Of a stretch of 64,000 nt of DNA, positions 23,855 through 33,726 are shown one piece after another. The stretch comes from Pseudomonadota bacterium (lineage in GTDB: Bacteria; Myxococcota_A; UBA796; UBA9615). A program made the translations under genes and the position numbers. Where the stretch lies: positions 124,001 through 188,000 of the forward strand of contig JAAESI010000030.1 in NCBI GenBank assembly GCA_024229515.1. The letters run 5' to 3'. Position 1 is the first letter of the stretch, and every line of letters begins with the position of its first letter. The notes beneath the pieces are model-generated. The model searched no databases and had not been told where the DNA came from. It was given only the letters and a program-made list of their open reading frames with translations.

Positions 23855-26800
23855 ATGGTCGCGCGCCTCGTCCGGTCCCCCCGAGCTCGTCTCCGCCTCG
23901 TCGCCGCCGCCCGCTGGCTGGCGGAGCAGGGCAAGGCCTCGCGTGTGCTCGTGATCGCCCCCCAGCGGGACGCCGCCGCCGACGTCATCCGCCTAGTCGG
24001 CTCGCGCATGGGAGCCACCTTTGGTTGGCGCCCGATCACGCTGATGGCGCTGGCCCACGAGCTCGCCGGCCCGACCCTCGCCACCGCCGGCCTCGCGTCC
24101 GCGTCCAACCTCGCGGTTGAAGCGGTCTGTGCACGGGTGGTCGCCGGCACCGATGAGCTCGGCCGCTTCGCCCCGGTGGGCGACACCCCCGGCCTGCCCA
24201 AGGCGCTGGCCCGCACGCTCCAGGAGGTCCGCCTGGCCCAGCTGCCAAGCACGGTGCTGCCTCCGGAGCTGGGCACCCTCGCGACCGGCTTCGCCGAGGC
24301 GCTGACCGACTGCGGGCTCGCGGACCGCGCGACCGTGCTGCAAGCGGCCGGAACTGCCGCTGCGTCGGTGGAGTCCGGTCCTTCGCTCCTGCTCCTGGAT
24401 CTCGCCCCCACCAGTCCCTTGGAGGAGCGGCTCCTGGCCGCCCTGGCCGCGTCCGCGCCGTCGGTCCTGGCGACCCTGCCCGAAGGCGACGAACGCTCGG
24501 CGCGGTACCTGACCGGAGCGTTGGAGGTCGAGCCCGAGCCGCTCACGGAGGAGGGTGAGGACTCGCTCCGCCGGCTGCAGCGTCACCTCTTCTCGGACGA
24601 CGCTCCTTCGACCGCGGATCCGGACGGCTCCGTGGTGTTGATGTCCGCGCCCGGCGAGGGGCGGGAAGCCGTCGAGATCGCCCGCCGCATCCACCGCGCC
24701 GCCGACCTCGGCACTGTGTTCGACCGCGTCGCCGTCTTCACCCGCACGCCCGAGTTGTACCGCCCCCACCTGGAAGAGGCGCTGCGCCGCGCCGGGGTGC
24801 CCGCCTGGTTCGACCGCGGCGCCCGCCGCCCCGACCTCGGAGGCCGAGCCCTGCTCGCGCTTCTGGCGTGCGTCGGGGAAGGACTGAGCGTGCGCCGCTT
24901 CGCCGAGTACCTGTCCCTGGGCGAGGTTCCCGACGCCACGGTCGAGGGTGAGCCGCCGGAGCCCACCCCCGCCGAAGCTCGGTGGACCCCCGCCGAGGGC
25001 GACGACGACGATCCCGACGAGGCTCCGAACGCGGTCGAGGACGCCCCGGATGCGGCCGACGCGGGCGCCAAGCCGGTCTACCGGGGCACCCTCCGGGCGC
25101 CGCGCCGGTGGGAGAAGCTGCTGGTCGAGGCGGCGGTCATCGGAGGCCTGGATCGCTGGCGCAACCGCCTCGCCGGGCTGCGGTCCGAGACCGAGACGCA
25201 GCTGGAGTCGTTGGAGACCGGCGACCCCAAGGTGGGCTGGCTCGAGCGTCGGCTGACCGAACTGGATCACCTCGAGACCTTCGCCCTGCCGCTGCTGACG
25301 GACCTGTCCGAGCTCCCCCCGCGTGCTCCCTGGGGCACCTGGATCGATCTCCTTGGGGGCCTGGCCACCCGCGCCGTGCGCCACCCCGACCGCATCCTCG
25401 CGCTGCTGGGGGCGCTCACCCCGATGGCGGACGTCGGCCCCGTGGACCTCGCCGAAGTGCGCATGGTCCTGGAGCGCCGGCTCACCGATCTGGTCGAGTA
25501 CCCCACCGGACGGCGGTTCGGCAGCGTGTTCATCGGTCCGCCGGAGTCGGCCCGCGGTCGCAGCTTCGACCTCGTCTTCGTACCCGGGGTCAGCGAGCGG
25601 CTGTTCCCGCCCAAGCTGGTCGAGGACCCGATGCTGCTGGACGCGCAGCGCCGCGAGCTGTCCGACCACCTGGAGACCCACGACCACCGGGTGCACGCCG
25701 AACGGACCCGGCTGCGGCTCGCCGTGGGCGCTGCCAACAAGCAGGTGGTGCTGTCGTGGCCGCGCCTCGACGCCGCGCGTTCGCGTCCTCGCGTGCCGTC
25801 GTTCTACGGACTGGAGATCGTGCGCGCGGCCGAGGGCACGCTCCCCGGCTTCGGCGAGCTCGGCGACCGTGCCGATCAGGAGGCGTCGGCGCGCATCGCG
25901 TGGCCCGCCCCGGAGGAGCCGATCGAGGCGATCGATGCGGCCGAGCACGACCTCGCGCTGTTCCGTCGCGTGCGCCGCAAGACGCAAGAAGAAGCCGCCG
26001 GCACGATGCGCTACCTGCTGTCGACCAACCGGTTCCTCGCCCGGTCCCTGCGGGCCCGGTACGCCCGGTGGTCCATGGCGAAGTTCACCCCGTTCGATGG
26101 ACTCGCGGCCGTGCGCGAGGACGCCAAGGCAGCCATGGCGGGGCACCAGCTGAGCGAGCGGAGCTTCAGCGCAACCGCGCTCCAGGACTTCGCCAGCTGC
26201 CCCTACCGGTTCGCCCTCCGCTCCTTCTTCAAGCTGCAGCCGCGCGAGGAGCCCGAGGCGATCGAGTACCTCGATCCGTTGAGCCGCGGCTCACTGATCC
26301 ACGACACGCAGTACGAGTTCCTGACCGAGCTGCGGGCCAGCGGCAAGCTCCCCCTGACGGAAGCGACGCTGCCGGAGGCGAGGGAGATCCTCGACGCGAC
26401 CCTGGACGCGGTCGCCGCGCGCTACGAGGACGACCTGTGCCCCGCGATCCCGCGCGTCTGGAACGACGGCATCGCCGCGATGCGCACGGATCTTCGGGAG
26501 TGGCTCCGCCTCGTCTCCGAAGACACCGACTGGACCCCGCACCGCTTCGAGCTCGCCTTCGGCCTGCGCGGCGACGACGGGCGCGACGAGCACAGCATCG
26601 ACGAGCCCGTGCCTTTGGACTGCGGCATCCACCTGCGCGGCGCCATCGACCTGGTGGAGCAGGCCGCCGACGGCACCATCCGCGTCACCGACTTCAAGAC
26701 CGGCAAGGCGCGGGTCGCCCCCGGGACCATCGTCTCCGGCGGCGCCGCCCTCCAGCCCGTGCTGTACGCCCTCGCCGCGGAGAAGCTGTTCGAGAACCAG

Positions 26801-27076
26801 GAGGTCGTGTCCGGCCGCCTTTGGTACTGCACCTCCTCGGGTGGCTACAAGGAGACGACCGTCGACCTGGACGAGGCCGCCCGGCGGTCCGCGCAAGTGC
26901 TGGCCGACACGCTCGACAAGCGGCTCGAAGCCGTCGATTTCCCCGCCGCTCCCCGCGAGGGCGCCTGCCGCTGGTGTGACTACGTGCCGGTCTGCGGACC
27001 CCACGAGGAGGTGCGCAACAAGGGCAAGTCGCCGGGGGCCGTCGAGGATCTGATCACGCTGAGGAACCTGCGATGA
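23855..27076 (+). CDS. addB: AddB-like recombination nuclease subunit
   Basis: 1073 residues. The N-terminal helicase-like part has no usable Walker A (RSPRARLRLVAAARWLA where GRAGSGKT is expected), as in inactivated AddB-type motors. Residues about 565-600 (SFDLVFVPGVSERLFPPKL) and 755-800 match the family. The C-terminal PD-(D/E)XK nuclease has RGAIDLVEQ and VTDFKTGKA. Cysteines FASCPYRF plus CRWCDYVPVC fit the Fe-S staple of AddB. An acidic insert lies near residue 370. The ATG of addA overlaps its stop (ATGA). TAGTCT lies nine bases before its own ATG. Confidence 0.88.
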   Translation: MVARLVRSPRARLRLVAAARWLAEQGKASRVLVIAPQRDAAADVIRLVGSRMGATFGWRPITLMALAHELAGPTLATAGLASASNLAVEAVCARVVAGTDELGRFAPVGDTPGLPKALARTLQEVRLAQLPSTVLPPELGTLATGFAEALTDCGLADRATVLQAAGTAAASVESGPSLLLLDLAPTSPLEERLLAALAASAPSVLATLPEGDERSARYLTGALEVEPEPLTEEGEDSLRRLQRHLFSDDAPSTADPDGSVVLMSAPGEGREAVEIARRIHRAADLGTVFDRVAVFTRTPELYRPHLEEALRRAGVPAWFDRGARRPDLGGRALLALLACVGEGLSVRRFAEYLSLGEVPDATVEGEPPEPTPAEARWTPAEGDDDDPDEAPNAVEDAPDAADAGAKPVYRGTLRAPRRWEKLLVEAAVIGGLDRWRNRLAGLRSETETQLESLETGDPKVGWLERRLTELDHLETFALPLLTDLSELPPRAPWGTWIDLLGGLATRAVRHPDRILALLGALTPMADVGPVDLAEVRMVLERRLTDLVEYPTGRRFGSVFIGPPESARGRSFDLVFVPGVSERLFPPKLVEDPMLLDAQRRELSDHLETHDHRVHAERTRLRLAVGAANKQVVLSWPRLDAARSRPRVPSFYGLEIVRAAEGTLPGFGELGDRADQEASARIAWPAPEEPIEAIDAAEHDLALFRRVRRKTQEEAAGTMRYLLSTNRFLARSLRARYARWSMAKFTPFDGLAAVREDAKAAMAGHQLSERSFSATALQDFASCPYRFALRSFFKLQPREEPEAIEYLDPLSRGSLIHDTQYEFLTELRASGKLPLTEATLPEAREILDATLDAVAARYEDDLCPAIPRVWNDGIAAMRTDLREWLRLVSEDTDWTPHRFELAFGLRGDDGRDEHSIDEPVPLDCGIHLRGAIDLVEQAADGTIRVTDFKTGKARVAPGTIVSGGAALQPVLYALAAEKLFENQEVVSGRLWYCTSSGGYKETTVDLDEAARRSAQVLADTLDKRLEAVDFPAAPREGACRWCDYVPVCGPHEEVRNKGKSPGAVEDLITLRNLR

Positions 27077-30000
27077 CGCAGCTGGCCGACCACGACGCGC
27101 GCGAGCGGATCGCCCACGACCTGGACACGACCCTGGTCGTCGAAGCGGCCGCCGGCACCGGCAAGACCACGGCCCTGGTGGGGCGGATCCTCGGGCTGGT
27201 GCGCACCGGCCGCACGCGGTTGGCCAAGGTCGTCGCCGTGACCTTCACGGAGAAGGCCGCGGGCGAGATGAAGATCCGGATGCGGACCGAGATCGAGGCA
27301 GCGCGCCAGGAGGCCTCCGGCGACGAAGCGGCCCGGCTCGACGTGGCCCTCAAGGAGCTCGAGGCGGCCCGGATCGGGACCATCCACGGGCTCTGCTCGG
27401 ACATCCTCCGCGAGCGTCCCGTGGAGGCTGGCATCGACCCCATGTTCGACGTCGCCGCCGAGGGCGAGGCGGAGGCGCTGTTCTCCGAGGCGTTCGAGCG
27501 CTGGTTCCCCGAGGTCCTGGAGGACCCCCCCGAGGGCGTGCGCCGCATCATGCGTCGGCCGTCGGGTCGCTACTCCAGCGCCCGCGACCAGCTCCGGGGG
27601 GCCGGCTGGCGGCTGGCGGAGCACCGCGACTTCACCGGGACGTGGCGGCGGGATCACTTCGCCCGGGCGGACGCGATCGACGACCTGCTGGACCAGATGG
27701 GCGATCTGGTCGCCCTGGACGACCAGATCACCGATCGGGACCACCACCTCACCCGCTGCATCGGGCGCATCGGCCGCTTCGTCGAGGACCTCCGGCTGAA
27801 GGAGACCGCCTTCGATCGAGACCACGACGCGATCGAGGCGTCGCTGCGGTCCGCGCGGCGGTGGAACGAGTGGAACTGGCGCGGCTACAACGTGAAGGAG
27901 TTGGCTCCCGGGCTGTCGCGCGACGACGTGCTGGAGCGGCGCGACGGGCTCAAGGAGATCCTCGATCGGGTCGTGGACGCCTGCGACGCCGACCTGGCCG
28001 CCTGCCTGCACCGCGAACTGCGCCCCCTGGTGGCCGAGTACGAAGCGCTCAAGAAGCGCGCCGGCAAGCTCGACTTCATCGATCTGCTCTGCCGCGCCCG
28101 GGACCTGCTGCGCGACGACGAAGGGGTGCGGGCGGAGCTGCGGGAGCGGTTCAGCCACGTGCTCGTGGACGAGTTCCAGGACACCGATCCGCTCCAGGTC
28201 GAGCTCGTGATGATGCTGACCTCGGGGGTGCCCGGCAAAGCGTTCGTGGTCGGCGATCCGAAGCAGTCGATCTACCGCTTCCGCCGCGCCGACATCGCCA
28301 TCTACGAGGCCGCCAAGCAGCGGTTCGTCGACGAAGGCGCCGACGTACTCGAGCTGTCCACCAGCTTCCGCTCCGACCCGCGCATCCAGGAGGCCGTCAA
28401 CGGTGCGTTCACCCCCGCCATGCAGGGGGGGACCCAGGCCTCGTACGTGCCCTTGCGGCCGTTCCGGGAGGCGGACGAGCGTCGGCCGGCCGTCGTCACG
28501 GTCCCGGTGCCGGCGCCCTACGGGAAGTTCGGCAAGGTCTGGAACAACGCCATCGACAAGTCGCTCCCAGGCGCCGTTGCGGGCTGGATCGACTGGCTGC
28601 TGCGCGAGTCCGGCTGGGAGGTGCAGGACATCGACACCGGCGAGCAGCGCGGCGTGCGCAGCTCGGATGTCTGCCTGCTGTTCAAGCGCTTCAACAAGTG
28701 GTTCGGGGAGCAGGCGACGACGCCTTACGCCCGTTCCCTGGAGGCGCGCGACATCCCCCACGTGCTCGTCGGCGGACGCACGCTGCACGACCGCGAGGAG
28801 GTCCTGGCGGTCCGCAACGCGCTGACGGCGATCGAGTGGCCGAACGACCAGCTGTCCGTGTTCGCGACCCTGAAGGGGCCGCTGTTCGCCGTTCCCGACG
28901 ATGCGCTGCTGGCGTGGAAGGCCGCGATCGGGCCGATCAACCCGCTGCTGGTGCCCGACGACGTCGGCTCCCTCAGCGCGGTGCTGCGCGAGGTCGGCGA
29001 GGCGATGATGGTGCTCAAGCAACTGCACCGCGGCCGCAACCGGCGCCCCATCGCCGACACCATCGGGCTCCTGCTGGAGTCGACCCGGGCCCACGCCGGG
29101 CTGGCCAACTGGACCGCCGGCGATCAGGTGCTCGCCAACGTCCTGCGCATGACGGAGCTCGGCCGGCGCTTCGAGTCGTCGCACCACGCGACCTCGTTCC
29201 GGGCGTTCGTCGAGCACCTCACCGAAGAGGCGGAGTCGGGGGCGAGCGCGCAGGCGCTGGTCGTCGAAGAGGGGACCGAAGGCGTGCGGCTGATGACCGT
29301 GCACAAGGCCAAGGGGCTGCAGTTCCCCGTGGTCGTGCTGTGCGACATGACCGCCCTGGAGGTGGGCCGGAACCCGTCGCGGCATGCGGATCCGGACCTC
29401 AACGCCTGGTACGCGCCGATCGCCGGCTGCGTGCCCATCGAGTTGCTCGAAGCCGCCAGCGAGGTGCTGGATCGCGACCGGGAGGAGTCCCACCGATTGC
29501 TGTACGTCGCCGCTACCCGGGCGCGGGACGTGCTGGTGGTCCCCGGGGTCGGCGATGAGGCCCGGGACGGCTGGGTCTCGCTCCTGAACCCCGCCATCTA
29601 CCCGGGTCGCAACGCCGGCCAGAAGTCGACCGACGCCCCCGGCTGCCCGGCCTTCGGCAGCGACACCGTCGCCGATCGGGGGAACGCGCGAGCCCCCAGC
29701 GCCAGCGTGCGCCCGGGTCTGCACACCTCGCAGGTCGGCTCGGCGGTGGTCTGGTGGGATCCGACGGTGCTCCCCACCTCGGGCCAGTCCGCGCACGGGC
29801 TGCGCCGCCACTGGCTGCTGTCCCCCGACCCCGACACCGGTCGGGCCGAGCGCGGCATCCGCGACCACGAGGCCTGGGAGACCGCCCGACGGGAGCGGAT
29901 CACCGGCGCCAGCAAGCCGACGTTGACCGTCTTCACCTCCCGGGAGAAGGCCGAGACCCCCACCGCCGGCCTGGCTCCCATGCCCCTCGAGCAGACCACC

Positions 30001-30447
30001 GTGGTGCGGGCCGGACGCCCCTCCGGCAAGCGCTTCGGTGCGCTGGTCCATGGCGCCATCGCGACGGTCCCGCTGAACGCCGACGCCGCCGCGATCGAAG
30101 CCGCCGTGGCGGTGAACGCGCGCCTCGTGGGCGCCCCCGACGAGGAGGCTTCAGCCGCGGTCGAAGCGGTGACGGCGGCACTGACCCACCCCCTCATGGT
30201 CCAGGCCTTCGGGGCCGAGGAGCTGCGCCGCGAGGAGTCGCTGACGGTCGTCGCCGACGGCGAGCTCGTCGAAGGCACGCTGGATCTCTGCTTCTTGGAC
30301 GGCGGTCGCTGGACCGTGGTCGAGCTCAAGACCTCGCTGAACACGCCCGAGGAGCGCGCCGCCGCCGAGGAGCAGCTGCGTTGGTATGTGCGGGCGGTCT
30401 CGACCGCCACCGGCGCCCCCGCCGACGGCGTCGTCTTGATGGTCTAG
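27073..30447 (+). CDS. addA: AddA-like UvrD/Rep helicase-nuclease
   Basis: 1124 residues. Superfamily 1 motifs appear in order: VVEAAAGTGKTTALVGRIL (Walker A, near 25), VVAVTFTEKAAGEMK (Ia), LVDEFQDTDPLQ (Walker B, near 360), VVGDPKQSIYRFR (III), LSTSFRSDPRI (IV), LMTVHKAKGLQFPVVVL (V, near 745) and LLYVAATRARDVLVV (VI). The C-terminal nuclease has GTLDLCFLD and VVELKTS. With AddB it resects double-strand breaks and degrades foreign linear DNA. It is coupled to addB by an ATGA overlap and is followed by a convergent kinase relic. Confidence 0.93.
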   Translation: MTQLADHDARERIAHDLDTTLVVEAAAGTGKTTALVGRILGLVRTGRTRLAKVVAVTFTEKAAGEMKIRMRTEIEAARQEASGDEAARLDVALKELEAARIGTIHGLCSDILRERPVEAGIDPMFDVAAEGEAEALFSEAFERWFPEVLEDPPEGVRRIMRRPSGRYSSARDQLRGAGWRLAEHRDFTGTWRRDHFARADAIDDLLDQMGDLVALDDQITDRDHHLTRCIGRIGRFVEDLRLKETAFDRDHDAIEASLRSARRWNEWNWRGYNVKELAPGLSRDDVLERRDGLKEILDRVVDACDADLAACLHRELRPLVAEYEALKKRAGKLDFIDLLCRARDLLRDDEGVRAELRERFSHVLVDEFQDTDPLQVELVMMLTSGVPGKAFVVGDPKQSIYRFRRADIAIYEAAKQRFVDEGADVLELSTSFRSDPRIQEAVNGAFTPAMQGGTQASYVPLRPFREADERRPAVVTVPVPAPYGKFGKVWNNAIDKSLPGAVAGWIDWLLRESGWEVQDIDTGEQRGVRSSDVCLLFKRFNKWFGEQATTPYARSLEARDIPHVLVGGRTLHDREEVLAVRNALTAIEWPNDQLSVFATLKGPLFAVPDDALLAWKAAIGPINPLLVPDDVGSLSAVLREVGEAMMVLKQLHRGRNRRPIADTIGLLLESTRAHAGLANWTAGDQVLANVLRMTELGRRFESSHHATSFRAFVEHLTEEAESGASAQALVVEEGTEGVRLMTVHKAKGLQFPVVVLCDMTALEVGRNPSRHADPDLNAWYAPIAGCVPIELLEAASEVLDRDREESHRLLYVAATRARDVLVVPGVGDEARDGWVSLLNPAIYPGRNAGQKSTDAPGCPAFGSDTVADRGNARAPSASVRPGLHTSQVGSAVVWWDPTVLPTSGQSAHGLRRHWLLSPDPDTGRAERGIRDHEAWETARRERITGASKPTLTVFTSREKAETPTAGLAPMPLEQTTVVRAGRPSGKRFGALVHGAIATVPLNADAAAIEAAVAVNARLVGAPDEEASAAVEAVTAALTHPLMVQAFGAEELRREESLTVVADGELVEGTLDLCFLDGGRWTVVELKTSLNTPEERAAAEEQLRWYVRAVSTATGAPADGVVLMV

Positions 30448-32184
30448 CGGAGCACGTAGTCCCGGGGACGGGACGAGGACCCGGCCAGCGCCCGCTGACC
30501 GTCGGTCGCCATCGCTTCGACGTAGTACTTCACGTGGCGCACGGCGGAGGCCGTGAACTTCACCTCGGCGCGGTACTCGTTGCCGCCCACCGTCTTCATC
30601 GACGTGATCAAGAAGTTGTCCTGGTTGTTGGCCCGTGTTTAGACCTTCAGCGAGCAGCTTGCCGGGCACTCGGCCACCGCGACGAAGGCGACGACGGTCT
30701 TCCCCGCCCGCTTTCCGACCCGCTCGGCGTCATCGAACGTGATGTGCAGCGACGGGGCGGCCGGTTCCGGCTCGGGGGTGGGTTCGGGGGCGGCCTCGAG
30801 CAGCCCCTCCAGGCTTTGCCCCTCGGCGAGCGGACCGAGCAGGTTCGCCTCGGTGGGAGGCTCTTCGGGCTCCGGCTCCGGTTCGGCCACGGCTGCCGGG
30901 GTCGGCTCGGGCTCGACGGCGCGGGGGGTCGGCTCGGGCCGCCGCGGTTCGGGGGTCGGCTCGGGCCGCCGCGGTTCGGGGGTCGGCTCGTCGCTCGCGA
31001 CCTCCGTCGGCGGGACCTCCGGGACCTCCTCGGGGATGGACCCGGGGCCCAGGTTGAACGTGAACGTCGCGAACGCCGCGATGAGTGCGAGGATCGCGAG
31101 CACGCCGAGGGCGCCGACCCCGATCAGCAGCCCGCGCCCGCCGCTGTCGTCGTCTTCGTCGTCCGGGGGCGCGGCGCTGCGGCGTTGGTCCAGGGTCTGG
31201 GTGTTGACCGGCGGCGCGGGCACCGGCTCCGCCGGCCGCGAGACGGGCACCCGACGGGTCGCGCCCACCACCGGCGGCGGCGGGAGGGTCTCCCGGTCGA
31301 CGATGGCCGGTTGGTCCTCTTCCTGGCCGACCCCGCAGGCCTCCAGGAACTCCACCATGGGGACCTCCGGAACGGTCTTCAGCAGCGCCCGCAGCTCCTT
31401 CGCGACCTCCGCGGCGGTGGCGTACCGCTCGTCCGGTTGGCGGCGCACGCACTTGCCCACGATGGGGGCGAGGCCGGGCACGAACTGATCGACCGGACCC
31501 AGCAGGTCCTGGCTGGCCATGCGCTCGTCCACGAGGATCAGCGCCATGGCGATGGCCGGGAGCGAGTCGCCCTGGTGCAGCCGCTGCCCCATCACCATCT
31601 CGTGCAGCATCGTGCCGAGGGCGAACAGGTCGCTGCGCGCGTCCACCGGCTCGCCGGAGGCCTGCTCCGGGGACATGTAGTACGGCGTCGCCGGTGGTGG
31701 AGACCAACACGTTGCCCGGCTTCAGATCGCGGTGGACGAGGTTGACGAGCTTGCCGTCCAGCTTCGCCTTGTGGGCGTGCTCCAGCGCGTCGCACATCGC
31801 GATCGCCACCTGCAGCGCGATCGACGGCGGGAACCGGCCCGCCTCCGCGAGCAGGCGATCCAGGGGCGCCCCCCGGACCAACTCCATGGCGATGAAGAGG
31901 TGGCCGTCCACCTCCCCGAAGTCGTACGTCTCGACGATCGCGGGGTGGTGCAGCAGCCCCCCGAGCCGAGCCTCGCACACCAGGGACTTGCGGCGGGACT
32001 CGTCGCCCGAGCCCAGCGTGCTCCGCACGACCTTGACCGCGGCCGGCTTGCGGAAGCCCTGCAGTCCGTTGATCTCTGCCTTGAAGACGCGCGCCATGCC
32101 CCCCTCACCGAGCAGGCCGAGCAGCGTGTACCGACCGAACTGGACCGGGAACTCCCCCGGTCCGAGCTGGTCGGGGGAGGTCAC
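30444..32184 (-). pseudogene. Broken Hanks-type Ser/Thr protein kinase
   Basis: The start is GTG 32184, overlapping the upstream flavoprotein stop. The N-terminal lobe (LLGEGGMARVFKAE, AAVKVVRS) and catalytic loop (LVHRDLKPGNVLVSTTGD) read in one frame. At about 31683-31692 the frame jumps to TPYYMSPEQASGEPVDARSD, skipping roughly 22-25 codons that should hold DFG and the activation segment. The second frame continues through the C-lobe, a membrane helix (LLIGVGALGVLAILALIAAF) and a Pro/Glu linker to an in-frame TAA at 30639-30641. After that the same frame stays open for 64 codons (for example YYVEAMATDGQRALAG) to TAG at 30444. Two lesions in otherwise good coding sequence suggest recent loss or assembly error. 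Confidence 0.82.
30931..30990 (-). repeat. 27-bp tandem repeat in proline-rich linker
   Basis: Two perfect copies of a 27-base unit plus six bases of a third encode PEPTPEPRR repeats in the kinase linker. It is prone to slippage. Confidence 0.75.
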
Positions 32185-33701
32185 TTCGAGGCCACCGGTC
32201 GGAGGGCCAGTTGGCTGGTGGTGCCGTCCGCCTCGTAGCTGACCTGGCTGAGGCGCAGCTCCGACTGGAAGACGTGGGGCTTGTGGATCGACGTCCCCAG
32301 GAGCATGCGCACGCAGTCCTGCACGCACTCGGTGACGGCGGGGTGCGGGTGCAGCAGGTTGGCCAGCTCGCGCACCGATCGGCCGTGCTGCATCACCAGC
32401 GCGACGGCCTCGATGGTGGTCGAGGCGTGCACGCCCAGCGCCCGCATCCCGAGGATCTTCATGTCATCGCAGTCGGTGGTGAGGATCTTCACGAAGCCGG
32501 ACCTGGCCCGCATCGCGATGGCCCGGTTCACCAGCCCGTAGCCGTAGACGGCGACCTTGTAGGGGATGCGTTGCTTCTGGGCTTCCTGTTCGGACAGGCC
32601 GACGGTCGCGACCTCGGGGTCGAGGAAGTAGATCGTCGAGAAGTTGTCCTTGCTCATCGGGACCGTGCGGCCTCCCCAGATGCGCTCGATGGCGTGGCGC
32701 CCCTCTTCTTCGCCGACGCTGACGAGGGCGAGGTCGCGGGTGATGTCGCCGACCGCCCAGATGCCGGGGACGGTGGTCTGCCCGTCATCGTCGGCGATGT
32801 AGCCGCGGTCGTCGAGTTTGACGCCGATCTCCTCCAGCCCCATGCCGCCGGTGTTGGGCACGCGTCCGATGGAGATGAGCGCCTTGTCGACCCGGATGGC
32901 TTCGCGGCCGCCGGTGTGGTGCTCGATCGTGTACTCGACCTGAGGCCCCACCACCTCCATCGACACCAGCCGGCAGCGGTGGTGAACCGTGACGCCCTTG
33001 TTCTCGAGGTTGCGGGAGCAGACGCGGGCCACGTCCTCGTCCTCGAAGGGGAGGATCCGGTCGGCGCGGTCGATGACGTAGACTTTGGTCTGGCCGTAGT
33101 TGGCGAAGATCGTCGCGAACTCGCAGCCGACCACGCCCGCGCCCAGGATCACGAGGCTGCGGGGGAACTCCTTGAGCCCGCCGATGTGGTCGGACGTGAT
33201 GATGGTGCGGCCGTCGACGGGGATCTCCGGCAGCTCCCGCGGGCGGCTCCCCGTGGCCACGGCGAAGTGGTCCGCCGTCAGCGTGCGCATCCCCTGGTCG
33301 CCGCCCTCGATGCGGACCCGGGAGGCCGACTCGAAGTGGGCGGCGCCGTGGATGAACTCGATGCTGCCGGGGTGGTCGTGCCCGGGCCTCGACAGCGCAT
33401 CCAACTGCCGCTGCAGCTGCTCGACCTTCTCGTCGACGGCCTGCTCGACGCAGTGCAGGACCTGGCCCCAGTCCAACGAAACGGACTCGGCGACGAAGCC
33501 GCGGTCGCGGTGCAGCGCCTTGCGGTAGTCCTTGCTGAGCTCCCACAGCGTCTTGCTGCTGAGCGCCCCGTGGTGGATGCCCGCGCCGCCCAGCGGACCC
33601 TTGTCCACGAGCGCCACCTTCTTGCCAAAGTCCCAGGCGCGAACGGCGGCGGCGTACCCGCTCGGTCCGGCGCCGATGACGCAGAGGTCGTAGTCCGACA
33701 T
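32181..33701 (-). CDS. FAD-dependent pyridine nucleotide oxidoreductase, SthA-like
   Basis: 506 residues of the two-dinucleotide-binding flavoprotein class: CVIGAGPSGYAAAVRAW (FAD), LVILGAGVVGCEFATIFANY (NAD), GIWAVGDITRDLAL (FAD) and the C-terminal dimer domain (LLHPHPAVTECVQD). The redox-active Cys pair of lipoamide dehydrogenase is absent; the region reads GGAGIHHGALSSKTLWELSK. That fits soluble transhydrogenases (SthA), which transfer hydride between NADPH and NAD, or a relative. CAGACT lies six bases before the ATG. It overlaps the kinase relic by GTGA. Confidence 0.83.
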   Translation of the reverse strand: MSDYDLCVIGAGPSGYAAAVRAWDFGKKVALVDKGPLGGAGIHHGALSSKTLWELSKDYRKALHRDRGFVAESVSLDWGQVLHCVEQAVDEKVEQLQRQLDALSRPGHDHPGSIEFIHGAAHFESASRVRIEGGDQGMRTLTADHFAVATGSRPRELPEIPVDGRTIITSDHIGGLKEFPRSLVILGAGVVGCEFATIFANYGQTKVYVIDRADRILPFEDEDVARVCSRNLENKGVTVHHRCRLVSMEVVGPQVEYTIEHHTGGREAIRVDKALISIGRVPNTGGMGLEEIGVKLDDRGYIADDDGQTTVPGIWAVGDITRDLALVSVGEEEGRHAIERIWGGRTVPMSKDNFSTIYFLDPEVATVGLSEQEAQKQRIPYKVAVYGYGLVNRAIAMRARSGFVKILTTDCDDMKILGMRALGVHASTTIEAVALVMQHGRSVRELANLLHPHPAVTECVQDCVRMLLGTSIHKPHVFQSELRLSQVSYEADGTTSQLALRPVASK

Positions 33702-33726
33702 GCCCCAAGTCTGGCACGGTGAAGGG

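Noticed and set aside
26980..30051. Open frame of about 1020 codons opposite addA
   Set aside because: Shadow of addA. No domain pattern, and the plus frame has all helicase motifs.
32181..33701. Dihydrolipoamide dehydrogenase
   Set aside because: Both redox cysteines are absent.
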